Below, piece by piece: positions 51,619-59,913 of a stretch of 64,000 nt of DNA. Made by a program: the position numbers and the translations under genes. The notes below the pieces were generated by a model. The model did no database searches. It saw nothing but the letters and a program-made list of their open reading frames with translations, and had not been told where the DNA came from. The first letter of the stretch is position 1. Each line of letters opens with the position of its first letter. This DNA is from Desulfofustis sp. PB-SRB1 (lineage in GTDB: Bacteria > Desulfobacterota > Desulfobulbia > Desulfobulbales > Desulfocapsaceae): the NCBI GenBank assembly GCA_016722945.1, contig JAEQMT010000038.1:866756-930755 (forward strand). The letters are read 5' to 3'.

Positions 51619-54116
51619 ACTGTAACCTCCACAGGGATACCCAATCGAATGGCAACTGGAGTGTAGATATCAATACTTTCATCCGGCGTATTAAGGGAAA
51701 CAATAAGAGAATATCTGGCTCTCCGGTCCCATCGGCCAAGCCACGCCCGCTCGCGCCACCAGCCGATGACCGGATAAACCCCGATCAGATTACATGACGC
51801 AATATCGGCAGCCGTGCCCTTCCAGATATCGGAATGAACAGAGCCTGTATCGCGACTGTTCGATCCAATAAGCCACCGCTCACTACCACTTTCTGTGTCT
51901 GGCCTTCCTTCCCCTTCATCACGAGCAGCTTTGTTCAGGCGCTTTGTGAAATTTTCTTCGGTCTCTCCCTGACTATTCAGGCCAAACCGCAAACCAAAGG
52001 AAGCGTATCGGTATTTGTCCTTCCAGCCCACTTCGCCCGGTCCCGGCTCGATAAAGTAGGAAAGTGTAACGCGCAGAGATACCGGCATCTCTCCTCTTTC
52101 GAGTAAGACCTCACGTGGCCAAGGAAGCCGGTGCAGATGCATATCCTTGGTCGAACAATCGGAGCGGCCTTCTTTCTTGGTATAGGGTTGGATCTCCGCT
52201 TCCGAAATGAGCGTCAGTGAGTTTGACGCGCAGGCCAGCGCCTTGGCAAGGTTGGGGACCCCATAACCACAGATACGTAGCAGCCGTCCATAATCGGACT
52301 TGGAATATCCCCCCCGGCCATTCGCGTTCAAGAACTGCCGTTTAATGGCAATTGGCCATTCGGCCGAATGGATCATCAACCCTCGAATCGTTTCCGGCCA
52401 CGCCTCGTGATATCGCGCCTGTATCTGGGCCGCCATCCAGGCCGCTTGAGCGGCGGCGGCACTGGTCGCATTGATTGCGTCAAACTGTCTCTGCGTCGGC
52501 TGATGGCCTGTTGAGAGCAGTGAAAGATCGTCATGTTCGCTGATGAAACCATCGGGAGCGTGGGCAACATTTCCGCCCTCAAGTACGATGTCCGGCTTGA
52601 CAGGCCATTTCCTCTCCCAATCGTGAGAGGTGGAGCTGAAAGGAGACAACTCGCCCGGTTGGGCCAGCGGGGTGTGGTCCTGAAGGTCTGGATCAGAAAG
52701 AATGGCCTTTTCCGTATATGCGCCCACGGTGAGGGCATTCCAGGACTGGCCGGGGTCACAAACGGAATAATTCAAATTGCGTTGTGGATAATCGGCCCAA
52801 ATCTGCTGTTCCTCGATATTCCCCGCTGAAACGATGAAAAGACGCCTGGTGTCGTCTTCATACCCGGAGGTGAGTTTGTCGATGGCCGCAGACCATGAGG
52901 AAGGCCGACCCCGGTCGCGCCCATCTTCCGAGGTTACCGCCATGCAACCGATGCGATTCCGGTCTGGCGCCTGGATTGCGGCACGGTATATGCCCTGGAT
53001 CGTGACATCACCGTACAGGTCTGGATCGTTATCCCCTCGCGGAGGAAGTATTTTCGACGACTCCAGGCAATGCTCGACCCGAAGTGGATAGCTGTGCTGC
53101 AAGGCATCCGTCAGGTCACCAAAGGCGGCGACTCCGCACATCAGCGTACCGTGGCCTTGGTGGTCGTTGACGCCCCAGCCGGGTTCCACCGCATGGCAGT
53201 CATCATCTGCAAGGACGGGCTGAAGCAGGGCATGCCCGTTGTTGGCCCCGGTATCGAGGACACACACGGCCACCGTGGCATTGGGATTGACCCGCAAACG
53301 GGAACGCAGATCGTTCATCCATTCCGTTTGATCCCTGTTCTCCAATTCGAGGAAAAACCGTGCGGTCTCCTTGGCGCGTCTAAACTCGGCGATATCGGGG
53401 CTGGATTCGATCAGTTTGGCGAGTTGCTCACGGGTCGTCCTGCCGAGCAGTACTGTTCTTTCAGGAAAACGAAGCGACCGCGCCTGCACGTCCATGTTCA
53501 AGGCGGCAGCGGTCTCCCGAAAACGCTGCTCGACATCGTCATCTGTTCCCCGCAGCCAGATTTCACACCAGACCGCCATTGTCCCTTGTGGCAACAGGTG
53601 GAGTTCGTCACGCCAGAAGGATTCCAGCACCGCGAGCCGCATATCCTCAACGCTTTGGATTAAATCCGCATTCTTCGGCTTACCCTTTTTAGTGTCTTCC
53701 TCAGCGTATTTTCTAATTTTCTTGAGGAAATTTTTTTGCTTACCCAAGGGAATGAAAACAGTCGCTCGGGTGATCTCCTGTGTAGGATCAGTCTCGGTGC
53801 GGATGGTATAGACGTTGAGAAGACGTATCCCGGCACCCCGGTCTTCGAGACTCTTGGTTACCAGATCGTATCCCGGCGCTCCTTCGAACTCGACATAAAC
53901 GCCATCCCTGGTCGGCATCGATACCGCCGTCCGGAATTCTTGCTGCTCTCTTGCCCTGGTCCAGATGGATTCCCATTGCTGCCGAAGCCTGACACTGTGC
54001 GATTCCCGTTCTCTGGCTGGAAACCTTTGCGCCTGCTCAATTTTTCTCGGCGGTCGTGTGTAATCCGAAGATTCTCCTGAATCGCGCAGAAAAATATGGG
54101 AATGCTCTGTAGCCAT
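51615..54116 (-). CDS. ietS: IetS, subtilisin-like protease of the IetAS system
   Basis: 833 residues with an S8 protease core: Asp in VAVCVLDTGANNGHALL near 280, His in DHQGHGTLMCGVAAF near 315, and Ser in INATSAAAAQAAWM near 555. The first 270 residues are a non-catalytic helical and beta region, and about 250 residues follow the core. Paired with an AAA ATPase gene 6 bp upstream, it matches IetAS, a two-gene defence system in which the ATPase is thought to control the protease. Cytoplasmic; no signal peptide. Confidence 0.9.
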   Translation of the reverse strand: MATEHSHIFLRDSGESSDYTRPPRKIEQAQRFPARERESHSVRLRQQWESIWTRAREQQEFRTAVSMPTRDGVYVEFEGAPGYDLVTKSLEDRGAGIRLLNVYTIRTETDPTQEITRATVFIPLGKQKNFLKKIRKYAEEDTKKGKPKNADLIQSVEDMRLAVLESFWRDELHLLPQGTMAVWCEIWLRGTDDDVEQRFRETAAALNMDVQARSLRFPERTVLLGRTTREQLAKLIESSPDIAEFRRAKETARFFLELENRDQTEWMNDLRSRLRVNPNATVAVCVLDTGANNGHALLQPVLADDDCHAVEPGWGVNDHQGHGTLMCGVAAFGDLTDALQHSYPLRVEHCLESSKILPPRGDNDPDLYGDVTIQGIYRAAIQAPDRNRIGCMAVTSEDGRDRGRPSSWSAAIDKLTSGYEDDTRRLFIVSAGNIEEQQIWADYPQRNLNYSVCDPGQSWNALTVGAYTEKAILSDPDLQDHTPLAQPGELSPFSSTSHDWERKWPVKPDIVLEGGNVAHAPDGFISEHDDLSLLSTGHQPTQRQFDAINATSAAAAQAAWMAAQIQARYHEAWPETIRGLMIHSAEWPIAIKRQFLNANGRGGYSKSDYGRLLRICGYGVPNLAKALACASNSLTLISEAEIQPYTKKEGRSDCSTKDMHLHRLPWPREVLLERGEMPVSLRVTLSYFIEPGPGEVGWKDKYRYASFGLRFGLNSQGETEENFTKRLNKAARDEGEGRPDTESGSERWLIGSNSRDTGSVHSDIWKGTAADIASCNLIGVYPVIGWWRERAWLGRWDRRARYSLIVSLNTPDESIDIYTPVAIRLGIPVEVTV

Positions 54117-54122
54117 GCGATC

Positions 54123-55091
54123 TTACCCCCTCGTGGACGCCTTATAGGCGGATCGTCTCTCCTGAAGCATTTGCTTGAGCAGCGTCGCGGTCACGGTTTT
54201 GCGGTCGGCGAGAATCGTCTCCTTGATCGCGTCGTCACAGGCCTGGGCAATCTCGGCATGACTAAGCGATTCAGCAATTTTGGCCGAGGTTTCAAGCTGC
54301 ATTTTCTTCGAGCGGAACGCCCCCAGACGGTTTTCGATCAACCGTTCGATCTCGGCCTTTTCCGGCAGGTGGTAATGCAGCACGTCGTCAAAGCGCCGGA
54401 AAAGCGCTTGGTCCAAAATGCGGGGGTTGTTGGTCGCCGCCACGATCAGGCTGTCCGAGCTGTCCCGCTCGATGAATTGAAGAAACGCATTGAGCACTCG
54501 CCGCATCTCACCCACGTCGTTTTCACGGCTGCGCTCGCCACCGATGGCATCGAACTCATCAAAAAGATAGACTCCCCGGCGCTCCTGAATGACATCGAAA
54601 ATCTGGCGCAGCTTTGCGCTCGTCTCGCCCATGAACTTGGTGACGATTTTGTCCATCATAATGGTGAAGAGCGGCAGGCCTAATTCCCCGGCCAGGACAG
54701 CGGCAGTCAGGGTTTTGCCTGTTCCCGGCGGTCCAGCGAGCAGGATCTTTCGCCGGTGAGACAAGCCGTGCTTTTCAAGTTTTGCCTTCTGCTGGTATTC
54801 ACGCAAGATGCGCTCGATCCTCCCGCGCATCTCATCGGATTGCACAAGCACCCCAAGACGCTCCTTGGGCTCTGACGTCAGCACCAGGTGATCCAGATCC
54901 GGTGTGAAAGGAATTACCCGGGCCGGCCGTGCCTTGGCCTTATCGACCAGAGTTCGTATCTCGTGAGCCAGGCTCTGATGCCCCTGTTTCGCTTCATGGG
55001 CGGCAACCTGCAGCGCAATAGTGAAGAACTGCTCAGGATGATCGCTTAAATGAGAGCGGATGAGGGACTTGATCTGTTCGGCGGTTGCCAT
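54123..55091 (-). CDS. ietA: IetA, AAA+ ATPase of the IetAS system
   Basis: 322 residues. N-terminal helical region, then the AAA+ core: Walker A LAGPPGTGKTLTAAVLAG near 120, VTKFMGETSAKLRQIFD pore region near 155, Walker B VYLFDEFDAIGGER near 180, sensor 1 LIVAATNNPRIL near 218, arginine finger FRRFDDVLHYHLP near 235. Organisation is FtsH/katanin-like. It probably senses infection and licenses IetS. ATG at 55091 (MATAEQIKSL). Confidence 0.9.
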   Translation of the reverse strand: MATAEQIKSLIRSHLSDHPEQFFTIALQVAAHEAKQGHQSLAHEIRTLVDKAKARPARVIPFTPDLDHLVLTSEPKERLGVLVQSDEMRGRIERILREYQQKAKLEKHGLSHRRKILLAGPPGTGKTLTAAVLAGELGLPLFTIMMDKIVTKFMGETSAKLRQIFDVIQERRGVYLFDEFDAIGGERSRENDVGEMRRVLNAFLQFIERDSSDSLIVAATNNPRILDQALFRRFDDVLHYHLPEKAEIERLIENRLGAFRSKKMQLETSAKIAESLSHAEIAQACDDAIKETILADRKTVTATLLKQMLQERRSAYKASTRG

Positions 55092-55127
55092 GTTACGCAC
55101 TACCTCCTGTTGTATTGCTATAGTCTT

Positions 55128-55292
55128 TCATACCGCCACCTCCTCGTACATCAGCTTGGGAAGGATCACCCCGCCGGTGGCATTGGCAAAGGCGCATATC
55201 TCCCGCCCGAGGTTCGGTGTACCGGAGCACTTGAACTCGGTGGTGAAGCCTTCGCCGAGGGAGAGGATGTTGTAGAAGGCTTTTGGGTTCAT
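55128..55292 (-). pseudogene. Chimeric scrap: AlbA_2 (Schlafen-like) start joined to an HsdS-like tail
   Basis: A 54-codon frame from the ATG at 55292. The first 44 residues (MNPKAFYNILSLGEGFTTEF, then GREICAFANATGGVIL) are the N terminus of an AlbA_2/Schlafen-like ATP-binding protein. The last ones (LPKLMYEEVAV) look like the end of a type I S subunit. So two genes were fused by a deletion, with loss of nearly everything between. It is unlikely to have a function. Confidence 0.7.
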
Positions 55293-55339
55293 GCGTCTAT
55301 GATTTGTTCCTTGTATACATTCAAGTCCGTTCCGAATAA

Positions 55340-55627
55340 TTATTTGTTTTGCTCAACGACCGACGCAAGAATATCCAATGCATCTTTTGCCTTTGGAACT
55401 AATAAGTCCCGCTCGTTCTTGGTTAACCACTTGTTTTTTGTTCCGCCCTTTTTGTCATATGGATGTGAACCAGGCAGTTTATTTCTTCGTTCATGGAGAG
55501 TTCGAAGCGCAGCAGCCACTGTTGGGTAAAACCTGTCGAATGGGTTCCCAGCCGCTAGAAGAATTCCATAATCAACCAATTTTCCGTCGCTACCCACTGT
55601 TTTCGAATGCCCATCAAGTCTTTTCAC
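55340..55627 (-). CDS. RT-linked accessory, C-terminal part with HEPN-like motif
   Basis: 95 codons in the same frame as the 179-codon gene upstream and separated from it only by a TAA and ten sense codons (ATRKFFEFLK). The sequence is helical. LHERRNKLPGSHPYDKKGG contains R-N-x5-H, which fits the loose RX4-6H signature of HEPN RNases. The start (GTG at 55627) has no good ribosome site, so this is more likely the C-terminal part of a 285-residue protein cut by a nonsense mutation than a gene of its own. Confidence 0.5.
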   Translation of the reverse strand: MKRLDGHSKTVGSDGKLVDYGILLAAGNPFDRFYPTVAAALRTLHERRNKLPGSHPYDKKGGTKNKWLTKNERDLLVPKAKDALDILASVVEQNK

Positions 55628-55657
55628 CTTTAGAAACTCAAAAAATTTACGGGTGGC

Positions 55658-56197
55658 TTAGTCTCCGAACCCGTCTTGTAAACCAAGCCAGTCGGAATAA
55701 GCGCCGGAGAACCGCGCCTTTGCTTCAATCAATAATTGCAGGGCGTGCTCATATTCCGTGCCAAGCAGTAAGTGCCAAATTTTCTTGTCGCTGCACCCAT
55801 AAAGCTCCGCCAAACACTCGGAAATCCAGTCTCGCTGGGTTACTCGATGACGGCGACCAATAACTCCGAGACTTGCCAGAGCTGTTTTACACGACGGCGA
55901 GAGGTCTCTTTGTCGTAGCCCAAGGGACGCGAGAGTCACTTTTCTTTTCTGCAGCTCGCGTGCTCCTGCTAGTTGTTCCATCAGAGTCCCTTTCAGCAGG
56001 GTTATCGCTTGTCCTCCAGGCGAGAACTCTCGGTCCCTGAAAATTGGCGCAAGAAGACTTCGACTTATTGAATGCTCCTTAGAAAGCCTGCTGGTGTCAC
56101 GAATTAATCCTTCTTTCTCGCACCTAATCAGGAAATGCATTACCCCCCAAGAAAGTGCAACACAGTGTGACCTTTTTCTGGCGTCCTCACGAGCCAT
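55658..56197 (-). CDS. RT-linked accessory protein, N-terminal part
   Basis: 179 codons from an ATG that would lie 1 bp after the native stop of the reverse transcriptase if the IS3 element were removed, so it is the second gene of an RT operon. It is helical and basic (REDARKRSHCVALSWGVMHF, GLRQRDLSPSCKTALASLG), with no motif I can name. The frame continues after the TAA at 55658 into the 95-codon part with an HEPN-like motif. The IS3 insertion now separates it from the RT promoter. Confidence 0.55.
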   Translation of the reverse strand: MAREDARKRSHCVALSWGVMHFLIRCEKEGLIRDTSRLSKEHSISRSLLAPIFRDREFSPGGQAITLLKGTLMEQLAGARELQKRKVTLASLGLRQRDLSPSCKTALASLGVIGRRHRVTQRDWISECLAELYGCSDKKIWHLLLGTEYEHALQLLIEAKARFSGAYSDWLGLQDGFGD

Positions 56198-56276
56198 GTT
56201 AAGGCCTCTATAGTGGACCCCAAAAATGGGACAGCAAATTAAGTTATTTTCCTCACCATAACGGGGATACTGAAAA

Positions 56277-56570
56277 ATGACAGAAAAAAGGCGCAGGACC
56301 TACACCGCGGCATTCAAGGCAAAGGTTGGCTTGGAGGCGATCCGTGGGGTACAGACTACTAACGAAATTGCCCAGGCATACGGTGTCCATCCGGTGCAAG
56401 TCGGCCACTGGAAAAAGGCGATCACCGAACAAGCCGGGACACTGTTTGAAACCAAGCGGGGACGCAAAAAACGCGACGAAGCCACTGAGCCGGATAGATT
56501 ATACACGGAAATCGGCCGGTTGAACATGGAGCTGGACTGGTTGAAAAAAAAGTCCGGACTGAGCCGGTGA
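56277..56570 (+). CDS. IS3-family transposase OrfA
   Basis: 97 residues with an HTH (AYGVHPVQVGHWKKAI) and a C-terminal leucine-zipper-like helix (LYTEIGRLNMELDWLKKKSG). A run of eight A followed by G (56544-56552) near its end is the usual slippery site for -1 frameshifting into OrfB. Confidence 0.92.
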   Translation: MTEKRRRTYTAAFKAKVGLEAIRGVQTTNEIAQAYGVHPVQVGHWKKAITEQAGTLFETKRGRKKRDEATEPDRLYTEIGRLNMELDWLKKKSGLSR

Positions 56571-57541
56571 GCGTTCGACAAACCTGGATAGAGCCTGCTC
56601 CAGCAGGCCAATCCTCAGCTCCATCGCTGAGTCGCCAGTGTGAACTGGCCGGAGTAACCCGCTCAGGGGTCTATCGGTGCTGGAAGGGTGACACTCCGGT
56701 CAGCGAGCTGGATCTGAAACTGCTGAGGTTAATTGATGCCGAGTACACTCGCCGTCCCTTTTACGGCAGCAGGAGAATGGTCTTATCGTTACGTGATGCT
56801 GGGTATCAGGTCAACCGAAAACGGGTACAGCGTTTGATGAAGGTACTCGGACTTGCCGGCATGCTGCCCGGACCTCATACCAGTAAACCGCATCCCACCC
56901 ATAAGATCTATCCTTACCTGCTGCGTGGTGTGGCCATTACGCGACCAGACCAGGTGTGGAGCGCCGATATCACCTATATCCGGTTGGCCCACGGGTTTGC
57001 CTATCTGGTGGCGATCATGGACTGGTATTCTCGTCGTGTCTTGGCCTGGCGGTTGTCCAATACGCTTGATTCAGGCTTCTGTATCGACTGCCTGGAAGAA
57101 GCACTCCGTACGTATGGTGCGCCTGAGATATTCAACACTGACCAGGGGGCTCAATTTACCAGTACGGCTTTTACGAAGGTACTCACGGATGCAAAGATTG
57201 CGATCAGCATGGATGGACGGGGCAGGGCATTGGATAATATTTTCGTCGAGCGGTTGTGGCGTAGCGTCAAATATGAGGATATTTACCTTAAGGGGTACGA
57301 GTTCTTTGCCGAGTTGTACCGTGGCCTCCGAGCGTATTTCACCTTTTATAACGATGAGCGGCCCCATCAGGCGTTGGGCTACCTTACGCCCGCATCAGTC
57401 TATCGAGCGGGCACGGGCGGGGGTGCGGAAATAAAGGATCATTTCAACACGGATAGCTCCGGTACCATTTCGGCTCCGCTTCGCTCCACCGAAATGGTAC
57501 CGGAAAGAGGAACTGGGGCAGCGCTAATCCGCTGCGAATAA
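56567..57541 (+). CDS. IS3-family transposase OrfB (DDE)
   Basis: 324 residues with an HTH_21 segment (YGSRRMVLSLRDAGYQVNRK) and a DDE integrase core: Asp in WSADITYIRLAHGF, Asp in FNTDQGAQFTS, Glu in LDNIFVERLWRSVKYEDIY. It is read in the -1 frame relative to OrfA and is open back to the A-run, so the OrfAB fusion can be made. The last 45 codons extend past the usual end (YNDERPHQALGY) into the IS end. Confidence 0.93.
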   Translation: MSVRQTWIEPAPAGQSSAPSLSRQCELAGVTRSGVYRCWKGDTPVSELDLKLLRLIDAEYTRRPFYGSRRMVLSLRDAGYQVNRKRVQRLMKVLGLAGMLPGPHTSKPHPTHKIYPYLLRGVAITRPDQVWSADITYIRLAHGFAYLVAIMDWYSRRVLAWRLSNTLDSGFCIDCLEEALRTYGAPEIFNTDQGAQFTSTAFTKVLTDAKIAISMDGRGRALDNIFVERLWRSVKYEDIYLKGYEFFAELYRGLRAYFTFYNDERPHQALGYLTPASVYRAGTGGGAEIKDHFNTDSSGTISAPLRSTEMVPERGTGAALIRCE

Positions 57542-58837
57542 AGGAAAGGGAAATAACTTAAATTCAGGGGAAAATTGTCCTTGACTTGGGGTCCACCTCA
57601 CTCTGCGCATCTCGTCCGCTCCAGCGAGTCGAGCAATGAGATGCCAAAGTTCGCCACGCACATAGGAATAAGGGACCGCACTCTCCAGGTAATCAAGCGC
57701 CGATTTAACGATACTGCGTCTTCTGCCATAGTTTGAGAAATAAGCAATAAACGCATCAATATGTTCCGGATGCCGTGGTAATAGCCTAAGAACAATTTTC
57801 AGTATTTCACTATCTATCGGCGCTCGATACATAACGAATCGAAACCGAGCCTTATCTTTGACCTTTTGCGGTTTATTGCCGATCGCACTCGCGATAATCA
57901 GTCGGGCCTCCGTTGCAGACATCAGCTGCTCCGCGTTATCGCGGCCATCCGTTGGAGCGATACTTGGCAGCGCCCCCATCGCATCTCCCGCCGACTTAAG
58001 CTCGCATATGTCAAATTTCGAACTTTGCGGTATTAACCCGCGGTGCCGACATTCCTGCTCAAGCCTGATAGCCGCCTCGCGAACCTCATTTTCAGTACGC
58101 CCGAATAAACGAATATCGTCAACATAACGAATATATTGGAATGACTTCTTCTGCAATTGGGTATCAATTGGCAAAAAGAAGGCTTCGGCGAGAAAATCCG
58201 ACGCAATAGGCCCTTGTGGAATTCCATGTGCTGTCGTAGCTGCAATATTGTCAGCTGACCAGATGCTAAGCCATCCCTTTATAGTATTTATGGTGTCTGG
58301 TTCTTTACTGTTCGGTGAAAAAATTGATAGCAGTAAGTCATGCGAAATTGTGTCATAGTATGCCGAAAGGTCGAAATGTGCCGACCACCTGAGCCCTCGG
58401 TCATATGTTTTGGTGCATTTATCCTGGAAAGCGCTATAAGTCTTCTGCCATCGTTCCATAAAGAATATGGAATCCTTGGGGCTTGCCAGTTTGTTACTAA
58501 ATACTGTTTCCAGCTCAACCCGCTGTCTTTTCTTGTACAGCTTTGTGGCGAACTGGTTGGCGATGGCTTGCAGGACAATTTGGTCCTCGATACCCAGTAA
58601 AGATAAAGGTCTTTGCAGACCAGAGGGCTTAGGGATGTACAATCGTGTAGCATGGTTGGGTATCCATGCTTTCGCGGCAAGAGCATCGTGAAGCTCCCTG
58701 ATGTGGCTGTGGGCACCGCTTTCATAAACCAGATACGACTCGCGAAAAAACCGCTTATATTGAAGGTTGCGCCCGGTATTAATGCGTCGCCAGGCGAGTT
58801 TGAGGTTTTTCATCGATATTAACGATTGCCACTTCAT
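57524..58837 (-). CDS. Reverse transcriptase, defence-associated type, 3' end altered by IS3
   Basis: 437 codons. RT motifs in order: LLGIEDQIVLQAIANQF (motif 2 region, near 80), motif A WSAHFDLSAYYDTISHDLLL near 150, motif B GIPQGPIASDFLAEAFF near 208, motif C QYIRYVDDIRLFG near 235. The YVDD box and the position between hsdS and ietA point to a defence-associated RT rather than a group II intron RT: no maturase or HNH domain is seen. The native end would be ADEMRRVRP; now WTPSQGQ and 14 more residues come from the IS. The start (58837) has GGAG 9 bp upstream and lies 23 bp after hsdS. I cannot assign a DRT subtype. Confidence 0.82.
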   Translation of the reverse strand: MKWQSLISMKNLKLAWRRINTGRNLQYKRFFRESYLVYESGAHSHIRELHDALAAKAWIPNHATRLYIPKPSGLQRPLSLLGIEDQIVLQAIANQFATKLYKKRQRVELETVFSNKLASPKDSIFFMERWQKTYSAFQDKCTKTYDRGLRWSAHFDLSAYYDTISHDLLLSIFSPNSKEPDTINTIKGWLSIWSADNIAATTAHGIPQGPIASDFLAEAFFLPIDTQLQKKSFQYIRYVDDIRLFGRTENEVREAAIRLEQECRHRGLIPQSSKFDICELKSAGDAMGALPSIAPTDGRDNAEQLMSATEARLIIASAIGNKPQKVKDKARFRFVMYRAPIDSEILKIVLRLLPRHPEHIDAFIAYFSNYGRRRSIVKSALDYLESAVPYSYVRGELWHLIARLAGADEMRRVRWTPSQGQFSPEFKLFPFPLFAAD

Positions 58838-58860
58838 CCTTGGTTCTCCACGCGATTCCG

Positions 58861-59913
58861 TTAAGCCAGTTCTCCGTTCATCAGTTTGGGCAGGAGAAGG
58901 TCACGGGCTTTGGCGAGTGAGGCATTCTGACGCTTCAACAGTTCCATCTGCTGATGCAGCGGCGATGCCGTGTCCTCGAACAATCGCAGAATCTTCTGAT
59001 CCGCGACCAACAGCGAACGGCTGTGGGCAAAATCGCGATTCAAGCCCGGAACGGCAACATCCGTGCTGATGAAGGTCATTTGTTGCAAGGCATAGTAGAG
59101 GAAGAGAGAACTGTTTTCCGAGTCGATGTAGTAGACCGTATCGATGGGGTGACAATCGTCCGGCGACCAGTACAAGCTGCCGACATTACCTTTTCGGCCG
59201 ACGATAATGGTGGGGCCAGGCACGAGGGCTTTTGCGTGAGTCCCAACAATCCCGCTTGAGCCATAGACCGGAAACGGCCCAGGAACGCGGTCGTCGTTCT
59301 TCAGGGCTTTGCCGTATTTGAGGGGCGCTACAGTCCCCAACGGCTTCTTCTCCCACCCCTCCGGCACCCCGTCGATGATTGGGGTGTGTTCGTGCCCGGG
59401 GAAACGGAGGTGGACGAACCATTCCTTGTAGAGCAGCCGCGCCGCCTGCTCCAGCAAGGCAATCCGCCGCCGGTTGTTTTCGATCAGGTCGTCGTAGGCG
59501 GAGAGGGTGGAGGCGATGGACGCTTGCTCACCTACATCTTCTGGTACACCAACCTTGCGAGCATGTAAGTCATTTCGATTGACACCTGGGACTGCCGCCT
59601 TGTTACTCTCTGTTCCGTTAAGAACCCATTTCAGAAAGTAGGACACGAAGCGACGATGATTGCCTTTGAAATCTTGGACGTATAAAGCAGTATTGAGCGG
59701 CCAAAATGGCTCATCGATATAAAACACTTCACCTAATGTGCCGTATCGGCCTGTTACAACACCAGGGCCTGCTACCCTTGCTTCCTTGTGTGTGCCAGTA
59801 ATACCAGAAGAGGAGACAACCGGAATCTCACCGGGGAGTCGAGCGTGCTCTGGAAGATCATAACCTCTTTTTAAGGTGAGAAATTCGCCGAGTTGGACTA
59901 TAGCTCGCTTCAT
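58861..59913 (-). CDS. hsdS: Type I RM specificity subunit HsdS (locus 2)
   Basis: 350 residues with two target-recognition domains, each starting with a LGEFLTLKRGYDLP/ LGTVAPLKYGKAL segment and containing an ISSSGITGTHKEARV-like block (GSSGIVGTHAKALVPG in the second), and two conserved helices (EQASIASTLSAYDDLIENNR near 130, and the C-terminal LAKARDLLLPKLMNGEL). Intact. It overlaps the hsdM remnant by 4 bp. Internal similarity between the two halves is visible by eye. Confidence 0.92.
   Translation of the reverse strand: MKRAIVQLGEFLTLKRGYDLPEHARLPGEIPVVSSSGITGTHKEARVAGPGVVTGRYGTLGEVFYIDEPFWPLNTALYVQDFKGNHRRFVSYFLKWVLNGTESNKAAVPGVNRNDLHARKVGVPEDVGEQASIASTLSAYDDLIENNRRRIALLEQAARLLYKEWFVHLRFPGHEHTPIIDGVPEGWEKKPLGTVAPLKYGKALKNDDRVPGPFPVYGSSGIVGTHAKALVPGPTIIVGRKGNVGSLYWSPDDCHPIDTVYYIDSENSSLFLYYALQQMTFISTDVAVPGLNRDFAHSRSLLVADQKILRLFEDTASPLHQQMELLKRQNASLAKARDLLLPKLMNGELA

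Larger units (their letters stand above)
56213..57595 (+). mobile_element. IS3-family element inserted at the end of the RT gene
   Basis: About 1.38 kb with ends TGGACCCCAAAAATGGGACA and, reversed, TGGACCCCAAGTCAAGGACA. CCTC occurs at 57596-57599 directly after the right end and at 56204-56207, 5 bp before the left end; this may be the target duplication if the element begins TATAGTGGACC. Both transposase frames are present, in the orientation opposite to the host operon. Confidence 0.85.

Noticed and set aside
57524..58860. Retron (msr-msd plus RT)
   Set aside because: Only 23 bp separate the RT from hsdS, leaving no room for an ncRNA directly upstream, and no retron-type inverted repeats were seen; a site inside hsdS cannot be excluded.
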